This document shows, one piece after another, positions 44,582-53,956 of a stretch of 64,000 bases of DNA; within the stretch, counting starts at the first letter, position 1; every line of letters begins with the position of its first letter. The stretch spans positions 24,684,555-24,748,554 of the forward strand of contig OX393564.1 of NCBI GenBank assembly GCA_947652115.1, in the 5' to 3' direction. This DNA comes from Blastomussa wellsi. Its lineage: Eukaryota > Cnidaria > Anthozoa > Scleractinia > Plerogyridae. The notes beneath the pieces are model-generated. The model made no database searches. It was not told the origin of the DNA and saw only the letters and a program-made list of their open reading frames with translations. The translations under genes were made by a program, and so were the position numbers.

Positions 44582-47500
44582 CTAAGACGTGGAACCGCAA
44601 CCTTTTATCATGATGCCGGCCATGAAGTCGAAGAGTAGTACCCAGCTTTCCTCTACCTCCGATTTCCAATGACACTCGAGGAATTCCTTGATGGTAGAAA
44701 TGAATGCTTTCCTCAGATCAATGAACTGCGAAAAATGAAGCAAAGTGAAGTTCTTAAAAATATTGCAAGGGAAGAACATGAAATCATGCTTTCGATTATA
44801 AGTGTACTCACGAGCGAAGATCGAGGGAGAATTAAAGGTGTATTCCGCCTTGGTTGTAGTGTATACATAGTGGAGCACCGTGGTGGAACACCCACAGGCC
44901 ACTAAAATCTGCTCGTGTCAAAGGCGTGGCAGCATCGAAAGAATTTTTAATGCATTTTTTAATTGTTGCAAGGTCTTGCAAGTTACAAATGCATTGTTTG
45001 AAGTATTCCACAGTGTCGATGAATTTCTAATTGCGAGCCATGATAGCCACCTTAAAATTAAAGTTTTAATGTTACTGCAGTGTTTGTGATTCAAGTTGTC
45101 AATGAAGGGCGAAAATGAATGTTCAGGCTGCCGCCAAACAACCGAGGAATGAGGCCATTTCCGAGTTCCGTTTGCCTCTGTTTCAAAACGAGTCTAAGTG
45201 CGAAACTATCCATATGGAAATTAGCTTGTTTTGCATGGGAATGAAGATGCAGGTAAAACACATTTTCATATGAATGGTTTTCGAACTTAGACTCGTTTTG
45301 ACGCTGAGGCAAAAGAAAATTCGGAAATGGCCCATGGCGAACAAGCTCCCTAGCGGGGTATTGCCTGATTACAAACCGAAAGGGACTAGGTACGAGTCTG
45401 CTCATTATGGGATAAGCAACTATTGATCCACAAAGTCAGAAAGAGCATACCCAGATTTACAAAATACCCATGTTTGGTGTTAATCGGGCTAGTTTTGACT
45501 GAGATACAGCCATTTAAAGTACGTCAAAATTACAAAGAAATGTTTGGTAATCCGGACACGCAGCGTCCGGATGGCCATACATTTCTTTGTAAATTCTGAC
45601 GTTTTTAACTGGCTGTATCTCGCTTAATATTGGGTCTATTAACACCAAACTTGGTGATTTTGTAAAGCTTGGTGTGCACCTTCTGACTATGTGGATCAAT
45701 AGTTGCTAATCCCATAATTTGTTGACTGGTACCTTGTCCCCTTCGGTTTGAAATCAAGCAATGGAGAGAAGAGAAACAAATCGGGCAGCCGAGCGCGGTC
45801 GGCTGGGCGGAGAACGCGCTCTTTTTTTCCTCGCTACAGGATTCTTGTGCATTTTTTAACCGTCAATGGGACTAGCCTGAGACCGGACTCTTTGACGATG
45901 AATGGCGTGACTAAATTAATAACAGCGGGCAAAAACTTTCTCATTCCCCACTCGATTCGCCCTTTTGAGCCATACGGCCCCCTTGGCTTCGCTTGTTCAG
46001 TTTCACCCCCAGAGCCGCCTGTCCCTTAGCCGGCCGAGTTGGGACAAGGAACAAATACTATAAACTATATAAGTCTCACGTTAGACTTGGAAGGTTTGAA
46101 GTTGAGTCGGGCGTGTCTTCTTCCTAACTCCAACACATAACCAGCAAAGGTTTCTGGGTCGTTCAGAGAGGACACCGAGTTTTCGATGGCAGCTATCAAT
46201 CTTCTGGGATGATCGTTGCTTTTGTTTATTTCGTCGACGGAGATGTCTTTGAATTCATGAAAGCGAGCTTTTAAATTAGGATTCATCGACAGAAATCTGA
46301 GAAAATAAAAAAAATAAACAAATGGCTGCGGTTCTAATCCAAAATTCAATGAAGCTTGTATCAGTCAATTGAACTGGACTGTTCTGTTTTCAAACGAATC
46401 ATGTTCGTCTGCAAGCTAAAATTACGCGTTAAGGCGGTGTTACACGGGACAATTTGCAACGACGATTTTTCGCGCAACATTGTTGCGCAAAAAATCGAAC
46501 AGCGCGTTGTGAGTTTTTGAACCCAAGTCTAAAACTCGTAACATGTTGCCGAGTGAAAAGTTGCGCGAAAAATCGCCCCCATTAAAGACATGTTACACGG
46601 TGTTCGATTTTTCTCGAGAAATCGTCGTTGCAAGTTGTCCCGTGTAACACCACATTTGGGGAATGTATGCAGTACCCTGGTTTTAAGGACGTTCGCGCAA
46701 AAATTTTCTACCATTGATTTTTTTCTGAAACTCTCACCACTGTAAGATAATGAGTAACATAAGTCAGAAATGCAAAAACAATTGGGAGTCACCGACTTCG
46801 TTTTGGAGATAACATGCCCAGAAGAACACCCTAAATCTGAAAACTCTCGCTTCGTTAGCGGATACGGCTAAAGTGTCTGTAAGCACAAAAATATTGCAAA
46901 TAAATCTTTGAAATGAACGCATATCTGTCAAATGTTGTTTAAATGGACCCATAAAGTGAATTTATTCAATTGGTGTGGTTCCTTAAAGAAAAAATTCGCA
47001 TTTAGCTACCACATTTCCACTCGCCTAACAGCCGCATGATGGCAGGATTCGATGTCTTGAGGGCAAACTTCCCACATTGATTTTTTTGTTCATTTTTTTT
47101 TTGTTCATTTTTTTCTGTCGAGAATTGTAAATAAAATCAGTTTATGGAAAAAAAAGTAGGGGTCACGGGCCATTTAAGAGAGTAAACTACCAGCAAAGCT
47201 ACGAAACGGCTTGTGGCCCTTTGTTTTTCCTCAGCGCGCGCGCTCGATGGATGACGTGGCGTGACGAATTCCGTGCACAGTAACGATACGCACAAACAAT
47301 TAGCGCGAACGTCCTTAAGGAGCCCCTTTATAGCGAACACAGTTTGTCATCTTATCTCGGCATTTCTGGGTTCCTGTAGGAGGCGCGGTGGCCTAATAGT
47401 CATTGCGCTGGACTCCAGATCGAACGTTGGGCAAGACACTTAACTCTCACAGTGCCTCTCTACACCCAGGTGTATAAATGGTACCGGCGAAATACTGCTG

Positions 47501-49035
47501 GGGGTAACCCTGCGATAGCATCCCATTCATGTGGGAGTAGAAATACTCCTCGTCGCTTCATGCTACGGAAACCGAGATAAGCTCCGGCCTGATGGGCCAC
47601 TAGGCTCGACGCAGACTTTACCTTACATTACCTCACCATTTCTGGGTTCACTGCAACCGAGATGGTTTACCACTAAAGCGTAATTTGCACGTGTCGCGGA
47701 GGCTATTGCGTGCAATAGATAAAATATGGAAAATTAACAAAATAGCATAGCTTGCCCTTAAACGTGTTCCAACCTTAGCCATCTTAATTGGCCCTGTAAT
47801 TAAATTACACCTGCTAAAACCCGGCTTCCAACAAGTACACTGCTAAGAGCAAAGGAAACCCTGGGGACCCCATACAAGCAGACTGATATGTGTAAAAGCT
47901 ATACGTGACAGATGTAACTCAGTCAAAAAGGTTTAATGTTTTTTCCTGTCTGTTTGTTTGACTTTAATTTGCAGATGGCTCTAAAACTTCGTGGCTGTGG
48001 GCCTTGTAAGTGTATAAGTGGTTCACATAAAATATTCACGCGAAACCAATGTTTTTGTGGTGACAAATTAGAGTTATAACTTTGGGCACGTTTCTTGTTT
48101 AAACTCTCACGTCCCCCGATCGCTGTACGTGCAAGTCGAGTTCTACGAAGCGGTTACAAATACGGACAAGAAAGTTTTCTTCCAGTTATCCATTGTGTTT
48201 TTGAAACATGATCCGCGAAAAAAAAGATGGTTAACAAAATAAACCAAATTAAAAAGGAGTGATGGGTAAAAAAGCGATAAGCTTGAAATTCTCCTTACGA
48301 GAGTCTGTTAATCTCTTTTGAAGTTAGTTTTGAGAATTCGGTGGTTCATCAAAATAATGCTAATTCATTATTTTTGTTTTCATTCTTGCCACCGTACCTG
48401 TCTTGCTAGACATTATATTGATATGATATTATATCTAAAACTAGCCGTTCATATGAGATGATCGATCGTTCTTGCAATTTTGTTAATTCAAACAGATGTG
48501 TCCATCCAATGAAAGGATACCTTTTCTTATCTCAGTTTTATTTAAGGATTAACTGCAATTTCCTTATACACTGATGAATAGATAAATCTTACTTCCTAGT
48601 TCAAATTAGTTCAAAGGCCCGAGGTGTAATTTTTAAGGGATATTCGGTCATATACAAGCAATGATGAGAATATTTCTTTGGGTTTTGATAGATCAGATAA
48701 ACGACTGTAAGCTGTTTACCCGGGGCTAGCTGTCTATCGACGATTCAAAATCAAATTTCTTAAATATTGTAAACGCAAAGTGAAATACACAGTTTGGAGG
48801 GTAAACAATTCAAACAATATTACAAAATCACTTAGTCATCAAATGTTCTTACAAGAAGTTCTTACCTCATGTAGACATTGACCCCAATTTCTTTCTTGTA
48901 TCGTTCTATGATCTCCCAGGTTTCCTGAAGGATTTGTTTTTGATCAACAGTAAGAGGGATCACAGTTTTTTCGATGGCCACAAACGGAAATGCACCCATC
49001 GAACTTTCCACACTGTGTGAGTTCGTGCAACCCAT
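44582..49035 (-). CDS. Globin of the acylated globin X type, three exons
   Basis: Exons in reading order: 49035-48866, 46296-46080, 44725-44582. They total 531 bases, or 176 residues plus stop. The protein begins MGCTNSHSVESS, so it predicts N-myristoylation on Gly2 and palmitoylation on Cys3 and attachment to a membrane. The globin fold is shown by LQETWEII (A helix Trp), NPNLKARFHEF (CD1 Phe), DHPRRLIAAIE (distal His E7, about residue 86), LGRRHARLNF (proximal His F8, about residue 118) and EESWVLLFDFM in the H helix. The heme ligands are all present, so it should bind heme. Intron 1 splits an Arg codon in phase 2 in the B helix and matches the ancient B12.2 position; intron 2 is in phase 0 shortly after F8. 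Role unknown: such globins are proposed to act in redox or signalling rather than oxygen transport. Confidence 0.92.
45153..45332. mobile_element. 180-bp foldback MITE
   Basis: The ends GGCCATTTCCGA and TCGGAAATGGCC are exact inverted copies. Inner blocks CAAAACGAGTCTAAGT and ACTTAGACTCGTTTTG also pair, with a loop near 45230. It lies in globin intron 2. Confidence 0.85.
45360..45770. mobile_element. About 410-bp inverted-repeat element
   Basis: AACTATTGATCCACAAAGTC pairs with GACTATGTGGATCAATAGTT, and AATTACAAAGAAATGT pairs with ACATTTCTTTGTAAATT around a centre CCGGACACGCAGCGTCCGG. Outer parts (ACAAACCGAAAGG and CCTTCGGTTTGAAA) extend the repeat. It lies in globin intron 2, next to the 180-bp MITE. 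Confidence 0.82.
46436..46651. mobile_element. MITE with GGTGTTACACGGGACAA ends
   Basis: The ends GGTGTTACACGGGACAA and TTGTCCCGTGTAACACC are exact inverted copies, and TGCAACGACGATTT pairs with AAATCGTCGTTGCA. It lies in globin intron 1, about 140 bases upstream of exon 2. No target duplication was clear. Confidence 0.86.
47376..47630 (+). repeat. tRNA-derived SINE with B box deleted
   Basis: Starts with GGAGGCGCGGTGGCCTAATAG (A box) and GCGCTGGACTCCAGATCGA, then jumps to GTTGGGCAAGACACTTAAC; the B-box part is missing. The body then runs CAGTGCCTCTCTACACCCAG, GTGTATAAATGGTACCGGCG, CCTGCGATAGCATCCC and AAGCTCCGGCCTGATGGGCC. It is a good reference for the family. It lies in globin intron 1, on the opposite strand to the gene. 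Confidence 0.85.
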
Positions 49036-50140
49036 CTCTCGACGCCGATTTCAGACTCTTTTGTGTCAAAATCTTTAGAGGGTTTTGCAATTAAGAGATC
49101 GTCGACATTACAAAAAGTCATTTGGACACACGTGAATTAATATTATGCACGACACTTTTCCATCATGACAATTTGATAGCCGCTGAATCTCCAATTATAC
49201 TGAAAGAAATAACGTTTAAAGCAATTTGCATGTTTGGCGGCAAATGACAGACATTTTGAAAGCGATAATAGTGCTAAATGAGCGTTTCAGTCCGAAATTA
49301 GATGAATGGGAAAAGAATGTCATTTTGTCGAATCCCCCTTCAGTTTGCCAATGATTTGATTTAAGTTGGTGAGATTAAATCCCTGTAGGTTCCAGAGCAA
49401 CTGATTGTACAAGCTGTGTTACCTTTCCTAATTTATACAATTTATACACCAAGTCAAGTTAAGGCTTAGCTCCCAATAGCGACAGAAGGCTTATACGCAT
49501 ACCTATAATTATATTCATAAACATAAGCAGCTTCTCATGTTCTTGTGGGAATGATCGCCTTCAACTTTCATCAACACCTGCCAGCATCTTAGACTGGAAA
49601 GTACTGGGCTAGATGTCTATTGGCTAAAACCCAATGGCCTAATTGCGACATTATGGTTAGATTTCGTTATGATGTCAATTACATGACGATAATCAGAAGA
49701 AAATGATCGATAATTTTCTTTTATGCCGATCATAAGAGTGATAATAGTTTCAAAATTAACATTAGATGCCAGTCATCTGTCAGTTTTATGACAGTTGTAT
49801 TTTCAGCACAAATTAAAGCCATTTAAACAAATCCAGTGAAAGTTTGGACTTACTGGCTTAGACTCTTAACAGTTTACGACCTTTCTGGCTCTCTCTATGA
49901 ACAACCATGGCATCAAATACTTGGAGCTGCGTTACTCGTGTACTTAATTTTTTTTTGGACGTTGTCTTCGGCGTTGCCGTTGTGGTTTTTAAAGCTCCCT
50001 TCTCAAACTCATTAATAATTCATCACGTTAAAACAAAGGAAATCAGAACCGTAACCGTGGTTTGGAAATGTGATCTTTATTAGCATAGATTTTTACGATT
50101 TTATTTCTTCGTTGTCTCCGTAGCTTTAGCTTCGATTGAG

Positions 50141-50295
50141 AAGATATATCAAACACTTGGGACAGTGTTTCATCACATTTCCAAACACCTCGAAGTTCGT
50201 CAAAAATACTCCGCTGCGCGTCGTATTTTCAACTCTCTTCTCGGTGTTTCGAAATGTGATGAAACACTGTCTCTCGTGTTTGATATATTACTTCT
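50141..50295. mobile_element. Short foldback element
   Basis: GATATATCAAACACTTGGGA and CAGTGTTTCATCACATTTCC pair with GGTGTTTCGAAATGTGATGA and CGTGTTTGATATATTAC-type sequence on the other side. The centre is about 60 bases long. No coding content. Confidence 0.78.
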
Positions 50296-50561
50296 AGAAT
50301 CCAGTAGGATAGACAAGCGTTTGGTGGGAACATGCAGGATAGGGGGGTGGGGGGGGGGGGGGAGATACTCCTTTTTGAGGAAGGTCTTGGAAGTGCGAGT
50401 ACCGCTGCCGTGAAGCCCAGTGTGTGCAGAAGCAATTGGATGGTTGCTAGGGGCATTGTGAATAGCGTAGAATGGTTAAGAAGCTTTACAAAGTTCTTTA
50501 TAGCTCACACTTTTTGATACATCAGGTGAGAAATTCAGCTAAAAATAAGAAATATTTCGGC

Positions 50562-50717
50562 TAGTGCCTGATTACATGATCCGGGCTGGCCCGATTAGCC
50601 GGTCATCTTGTTTCAATTTGCCGAGATCTCGGCACGTCTGTTAAACTTCGCGATTACATGACAACCGGCCAGTTAGCCGACAAAGAAGACCAGCCCGGAT
50701 CATGTTATCAGGCCCTA
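50562..50717. mobile_element. MITE with TAGTGCCTGATTACATGA ends
   Basis: The ends TAGTGCCTGATTACATGATC and GATCATGTTATCAGGCCCTA are near-exact inverted copies, with the GGGCTGG/CCAGCCC block next to them. The same terminal blocks, CATGTAATCAGGCCCTA and GGGCTGGCCCG, occur in the element at 60508-60712. Confidence 0.85.
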
Positions 50718-51453
50718 CCTTATGATGCAGGAGTAATATCGTTCTTCCACGGGCCACACCCTAACCACTCGGGGCAATAAAACATGTTACTACAACTCCA
50801 GTGTGAACGTATTTTATTTTGAGTTCTTTTGTTGCAAGTGAGCCTTACTCTACTGAGATGGAGTGCTAAGATTTCTCTCCCTAAAAGTAGTCCAATTGAA
50901 AGTATAAAGCAGGAGAACTGCAATCGCATTTAGTAAAATCTACTCTCCACAAAGACACCGATATACATGACTTCAAACTGCACGCTTATAAATTTTTTTA
51001 CAAAATTCTTTGGTGAAATTTCTGGGACGTACAGGTCTTGTCATCGAAGGGATTAACTGTACACAAAACGTACAAACTGAATCCAATAAAATTCTAATTG
51101 CCATGGACGTTTTAACGTGCCGTCACATGCATGATCTGGAATGGTAATTCCAGAAGCTGAATGGCTCTGCACTGCAATATTATTTTCAACACTGAATTAA
51201 AGTGCTTAGTCCAATAAGTTTTCAAAAAGGCTCTTGTCTGGGTCTCAATAGTTTGACGCGGGAGGCTTAACTTTTCAGTATTAAAAGAAGCAAACAATGT
51301 TTTGGCATAAGCCGCAATTTAACTTTCTACTGAGTTCGAACTTAGCTTACGAGATATAAAATAAGTGCCAAGCACCCAAGTATTTAGCAACCAACTTGCA
51401 ATCAGCCGTTCTTATTTTTCGCGGCGGGAAAAACTAAGAACGTCTCATCGCAG

Positions 51454-51466
51454 GTTACATAGCAAC
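51454..51466 (+). promoter_or_regulatory. Candidate RFX X-box
   Basis: GTTACATAGCAAC is made of the half-sites GTTACA and AGCAAC with one base between them; 11 of 12 half-site positions fit the X-box consensus. It is 19 bases upstream of the ATG at 51485. X-boxes bind RFX factors and mark many ciliary genes. Confidence 0.4.
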
Positions 51467-51484
51467 CGATTTAGAGCTCACAAA

Positions 51485-51889
51485 ATGGCAGCAAAAGGTG
51501 GTTTTAACGTATTTCTAATTGTAAACTTTCAACTCACAATATAGTACTTTTTAAAATACTACGTATACTCTAATATCTAAAATATATCATTTTCTAAACA
51601 ATCGAATATTCATTTAATAGCAAATCTTTTTTATAGTCCGCATCAAGACTTCTTATTAAATATATCTGTTGAACACGTAACGAGTTTGACTCCTTGTGTT
51701 ACTCTGATTTACGAAGCGATCCACACGAATGAACTAAGCAAAATCTTTCGGGGAGCATTCGGAAATCACGAAGATGACATCACCATGCCAAATGCTATGG
51801 CTCTCGGCGGCGCTACAAATACCGATTTCGCTCTGAAAATATCTTTTCCAATTATTTGCGACTACAAAACCTTATCAGAATATATGTAG
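51485..51889 (+). CDS. Possible two-exon small gene, 93 residues, unknown function
   Basis: A tiny first exon (51485-51497, MAAK) could join at AAAAG/GTGG to an acceptor at 51619-51620 and a second exon (51621-51889). The second exon encodes SPHQDFLLNISVEHVTSLTP and, further on, LIYEAIHTNELSKIF, ending at a TAG stop; the whole frame is continuous (282 bases). The donor GTGGTT is weak, there is no clear AATAAA nearby, and I recognise no family. The amino acid composition looks like a real protein. It could also be a longer gene read only in part, or a pseudogene. Confidence 0.3.
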
Positions 51890-53956
51890 TTTTTCCTGCT
51901 ACAGTAGTCGAATAATTTTTAAAACATACGACATTCAATGTTATCTGAACGCAACGTTTTTAGGGTTGCATATAATTGGAATTTATTTGTTGGTCGTGGA
52001 TCGACCACTATAAAACTTTGGAATTTGGCTGCAAAACTTTAGCCCTTCATTTGGTAAAAAGCAAAAGCAAATGTAAAATGGAATTATGCTTATTGCCAGA
52101 AGTTTACTAATCTACAATTTGTTTCGGAAAACTTACACAAAAGTTTCACCAACAATGCTAATTTCATAATTTTATAAAGGAGCTACGTCACGGCTCGTGC
52201 ATTTTGAACAATTTAGCCTAAATTTTTCAAAATTGTCATTTGTAATCCGTCTCAGTGTTCTCCATCCTTAACCATCCTTGTTCCTTTTTGGTTTAGTATC
52301 ACCTCTTTGGTGTTTTTCTTCCTTAGTAAACTATTAGTTTTATGTTTCCTACATCGTAATGGTAATTTGGTTCATCGCAAAATATAACTCAAAATATCGT
52401 GACGCAGCTTAAGTTTGCAAATTTATTTTCCGAAAGTATTTCGAAATGGACAAATACTTACTTTTTTATTGTCATTTTTCGGCGATTTCTTAGCTTGACT
52501 TCTTGTACTTTCCGCTGCATAATAGCATACTAAAATTACCAGAATTCATTTCGTTTTTCATTTATTATTTAAATTTTGTAATCCAAGTGGGTTTAAACAA
52601 CGATTGCCCTAATTGGGACAAAAAAGACAGAAACTGGTTGTTTTAGTGAAATGACGTCATCATGCAAATCACCTATTGTAACATCAGCTTGTATATTCGA
52701 TTTAAAATCGCATCCAAGGGACTCTACCTTAATGGCTGTCAGTCAAGTAATTAAAAAGCAAACTTATTTCACAATAGAAAGCAATGCGATATAATTACAT
52801 TTCTCTCTTTTTTCAGTAAGTTTTCTGTAGAAACATCAGTGGAACTGAGAATAGAAAATATTTTTCATCAGGCTCAAATTCTGTAGTGCCTGGAATTGAA
52901 ACTAGCGTATGAAAACCATGTACTCGATACAGCAAATATTGTTTGGGTAATACGTTAATTGTTATAAATACACTCAAATGAGTTTGACTTGGAAAAATCG
53001 AAGGTTAACAATATGAATACACTCAAATGAGTTTAATACTTAGCAAAAGCGAAGGTTTAAAAGAGTTTCACAAAGAGGAGGTCACGGGCACCCTAGTCTT
53101 CCCCCCCCGGCTGCACCCTTGGTTACCTTCAAATTCAGACACGTTTTTACGTTGTCCTCATTCCCTTACTCTTTTGCAGAGGGGGGAGGGGTGGCACCCC
53201 AAACAACCCACAGTGGATAAAGTGGTGAGAGGGGGACAATGCAATATAAGATTCAATGCTAGTATGTTAAACTATGAGTTCCAGATGACCTGAGATTTCC
53301 ATAATTACGTTTAAGTTTTAAAGGTTTTTCAAAATTTCTTGCCTTCTTCTACAAGGGTACATCTCATTTCATTATCTCGTACGGGAAGCATTTTTTAAAA
53401 GTTCCTACCAAAATAACTCTTAATTTGTTTAGCAGCAACTATACTTTACATTTTCCCGCCATAAGCTGAAAATTTCTGGTTCCTGCCTGTCTGTGTTTTG
53501 AACAGTTTTCTAGTTTTCTTACGTCCCAATCCATTTATCAATTTTATGGTCCTCTAGGCAATCTGTATACGAGAAACTTGTAACATATTACAGAAAAAAC
53601 GAACGTTCGGTGAACCAAGTAATATTTGTTTTTTTTCCTTTATTAAAAAGGGCATGAACTTGTTTTGGTAAAGCAAGTCTCAATATGGCAACCCACGGGC
53701 TGGTGTGGAAAACTTGTAAATCACTGCAGAAGAAGGCGTTTTACAGGGGGCTCTTCTTAACTACCAATTTGTTGCTAAGAAAGGTTTCTAACGGTCATAT
53801 AACGGTCAAAATTTGGAAACCAGACATATGACAGACCTCCCACTGCTCTGAATCTGTAGTTAAGAATGACCCCGTTATAGGAAGATGACGGTGACCCTAC
53901 TGTTGCTATTGCTATCTCGAACTATAACTAGGAAAAAACATCGAAACAGAACACCT
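51890..53956. other. Intergenic region with one MITE; zinc-finger gene 3' flank
   Basis: A fourth copy of the 42205-type MITE occupies 52176-52412. The rest shows no supported gene. The minus-strand AATAAA at 53644-53639 is a plausible poly(A) signal for the zinc-finger gene, about 310 bases beyond its stop. Confidence 0.55.
52176..52412. mobile_element. MITE family copy D, best-preserved ends
   Basis: Begins AAAGGAGCTACGTCACG and ends near CGTGACGCAGCT, an imperfect inverted pair. Internal blocks CCTAAATTTTTCAAAATTGT, CATCCTTGTTCCTTTTTGG and TTTAGTATCACCTCTTTGG match copies A to C. Confidence 0.8.

Larger units (their letters stand above)
49036..51453. other. Intergenic region upstream of the globin, repeats only
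   Basis: The part next to the globin start is its likely promoter, but no core element is clear. The region holds a partial copy of the 43900-type MITE (49955-50010) and two foldbacks (50141-50295 and 50562-50717). No gene is supported between 50718 and 51453. Confidence 0.5.

Noticed and set aside
44669..44905. 79-codon frame on the plus strand overlapping globin exon 3.
   Set aside because: It is antisense to the globin H-helix exon, whose frame, acceptor and stop are all consistent; the plus-strand frame has no family match.
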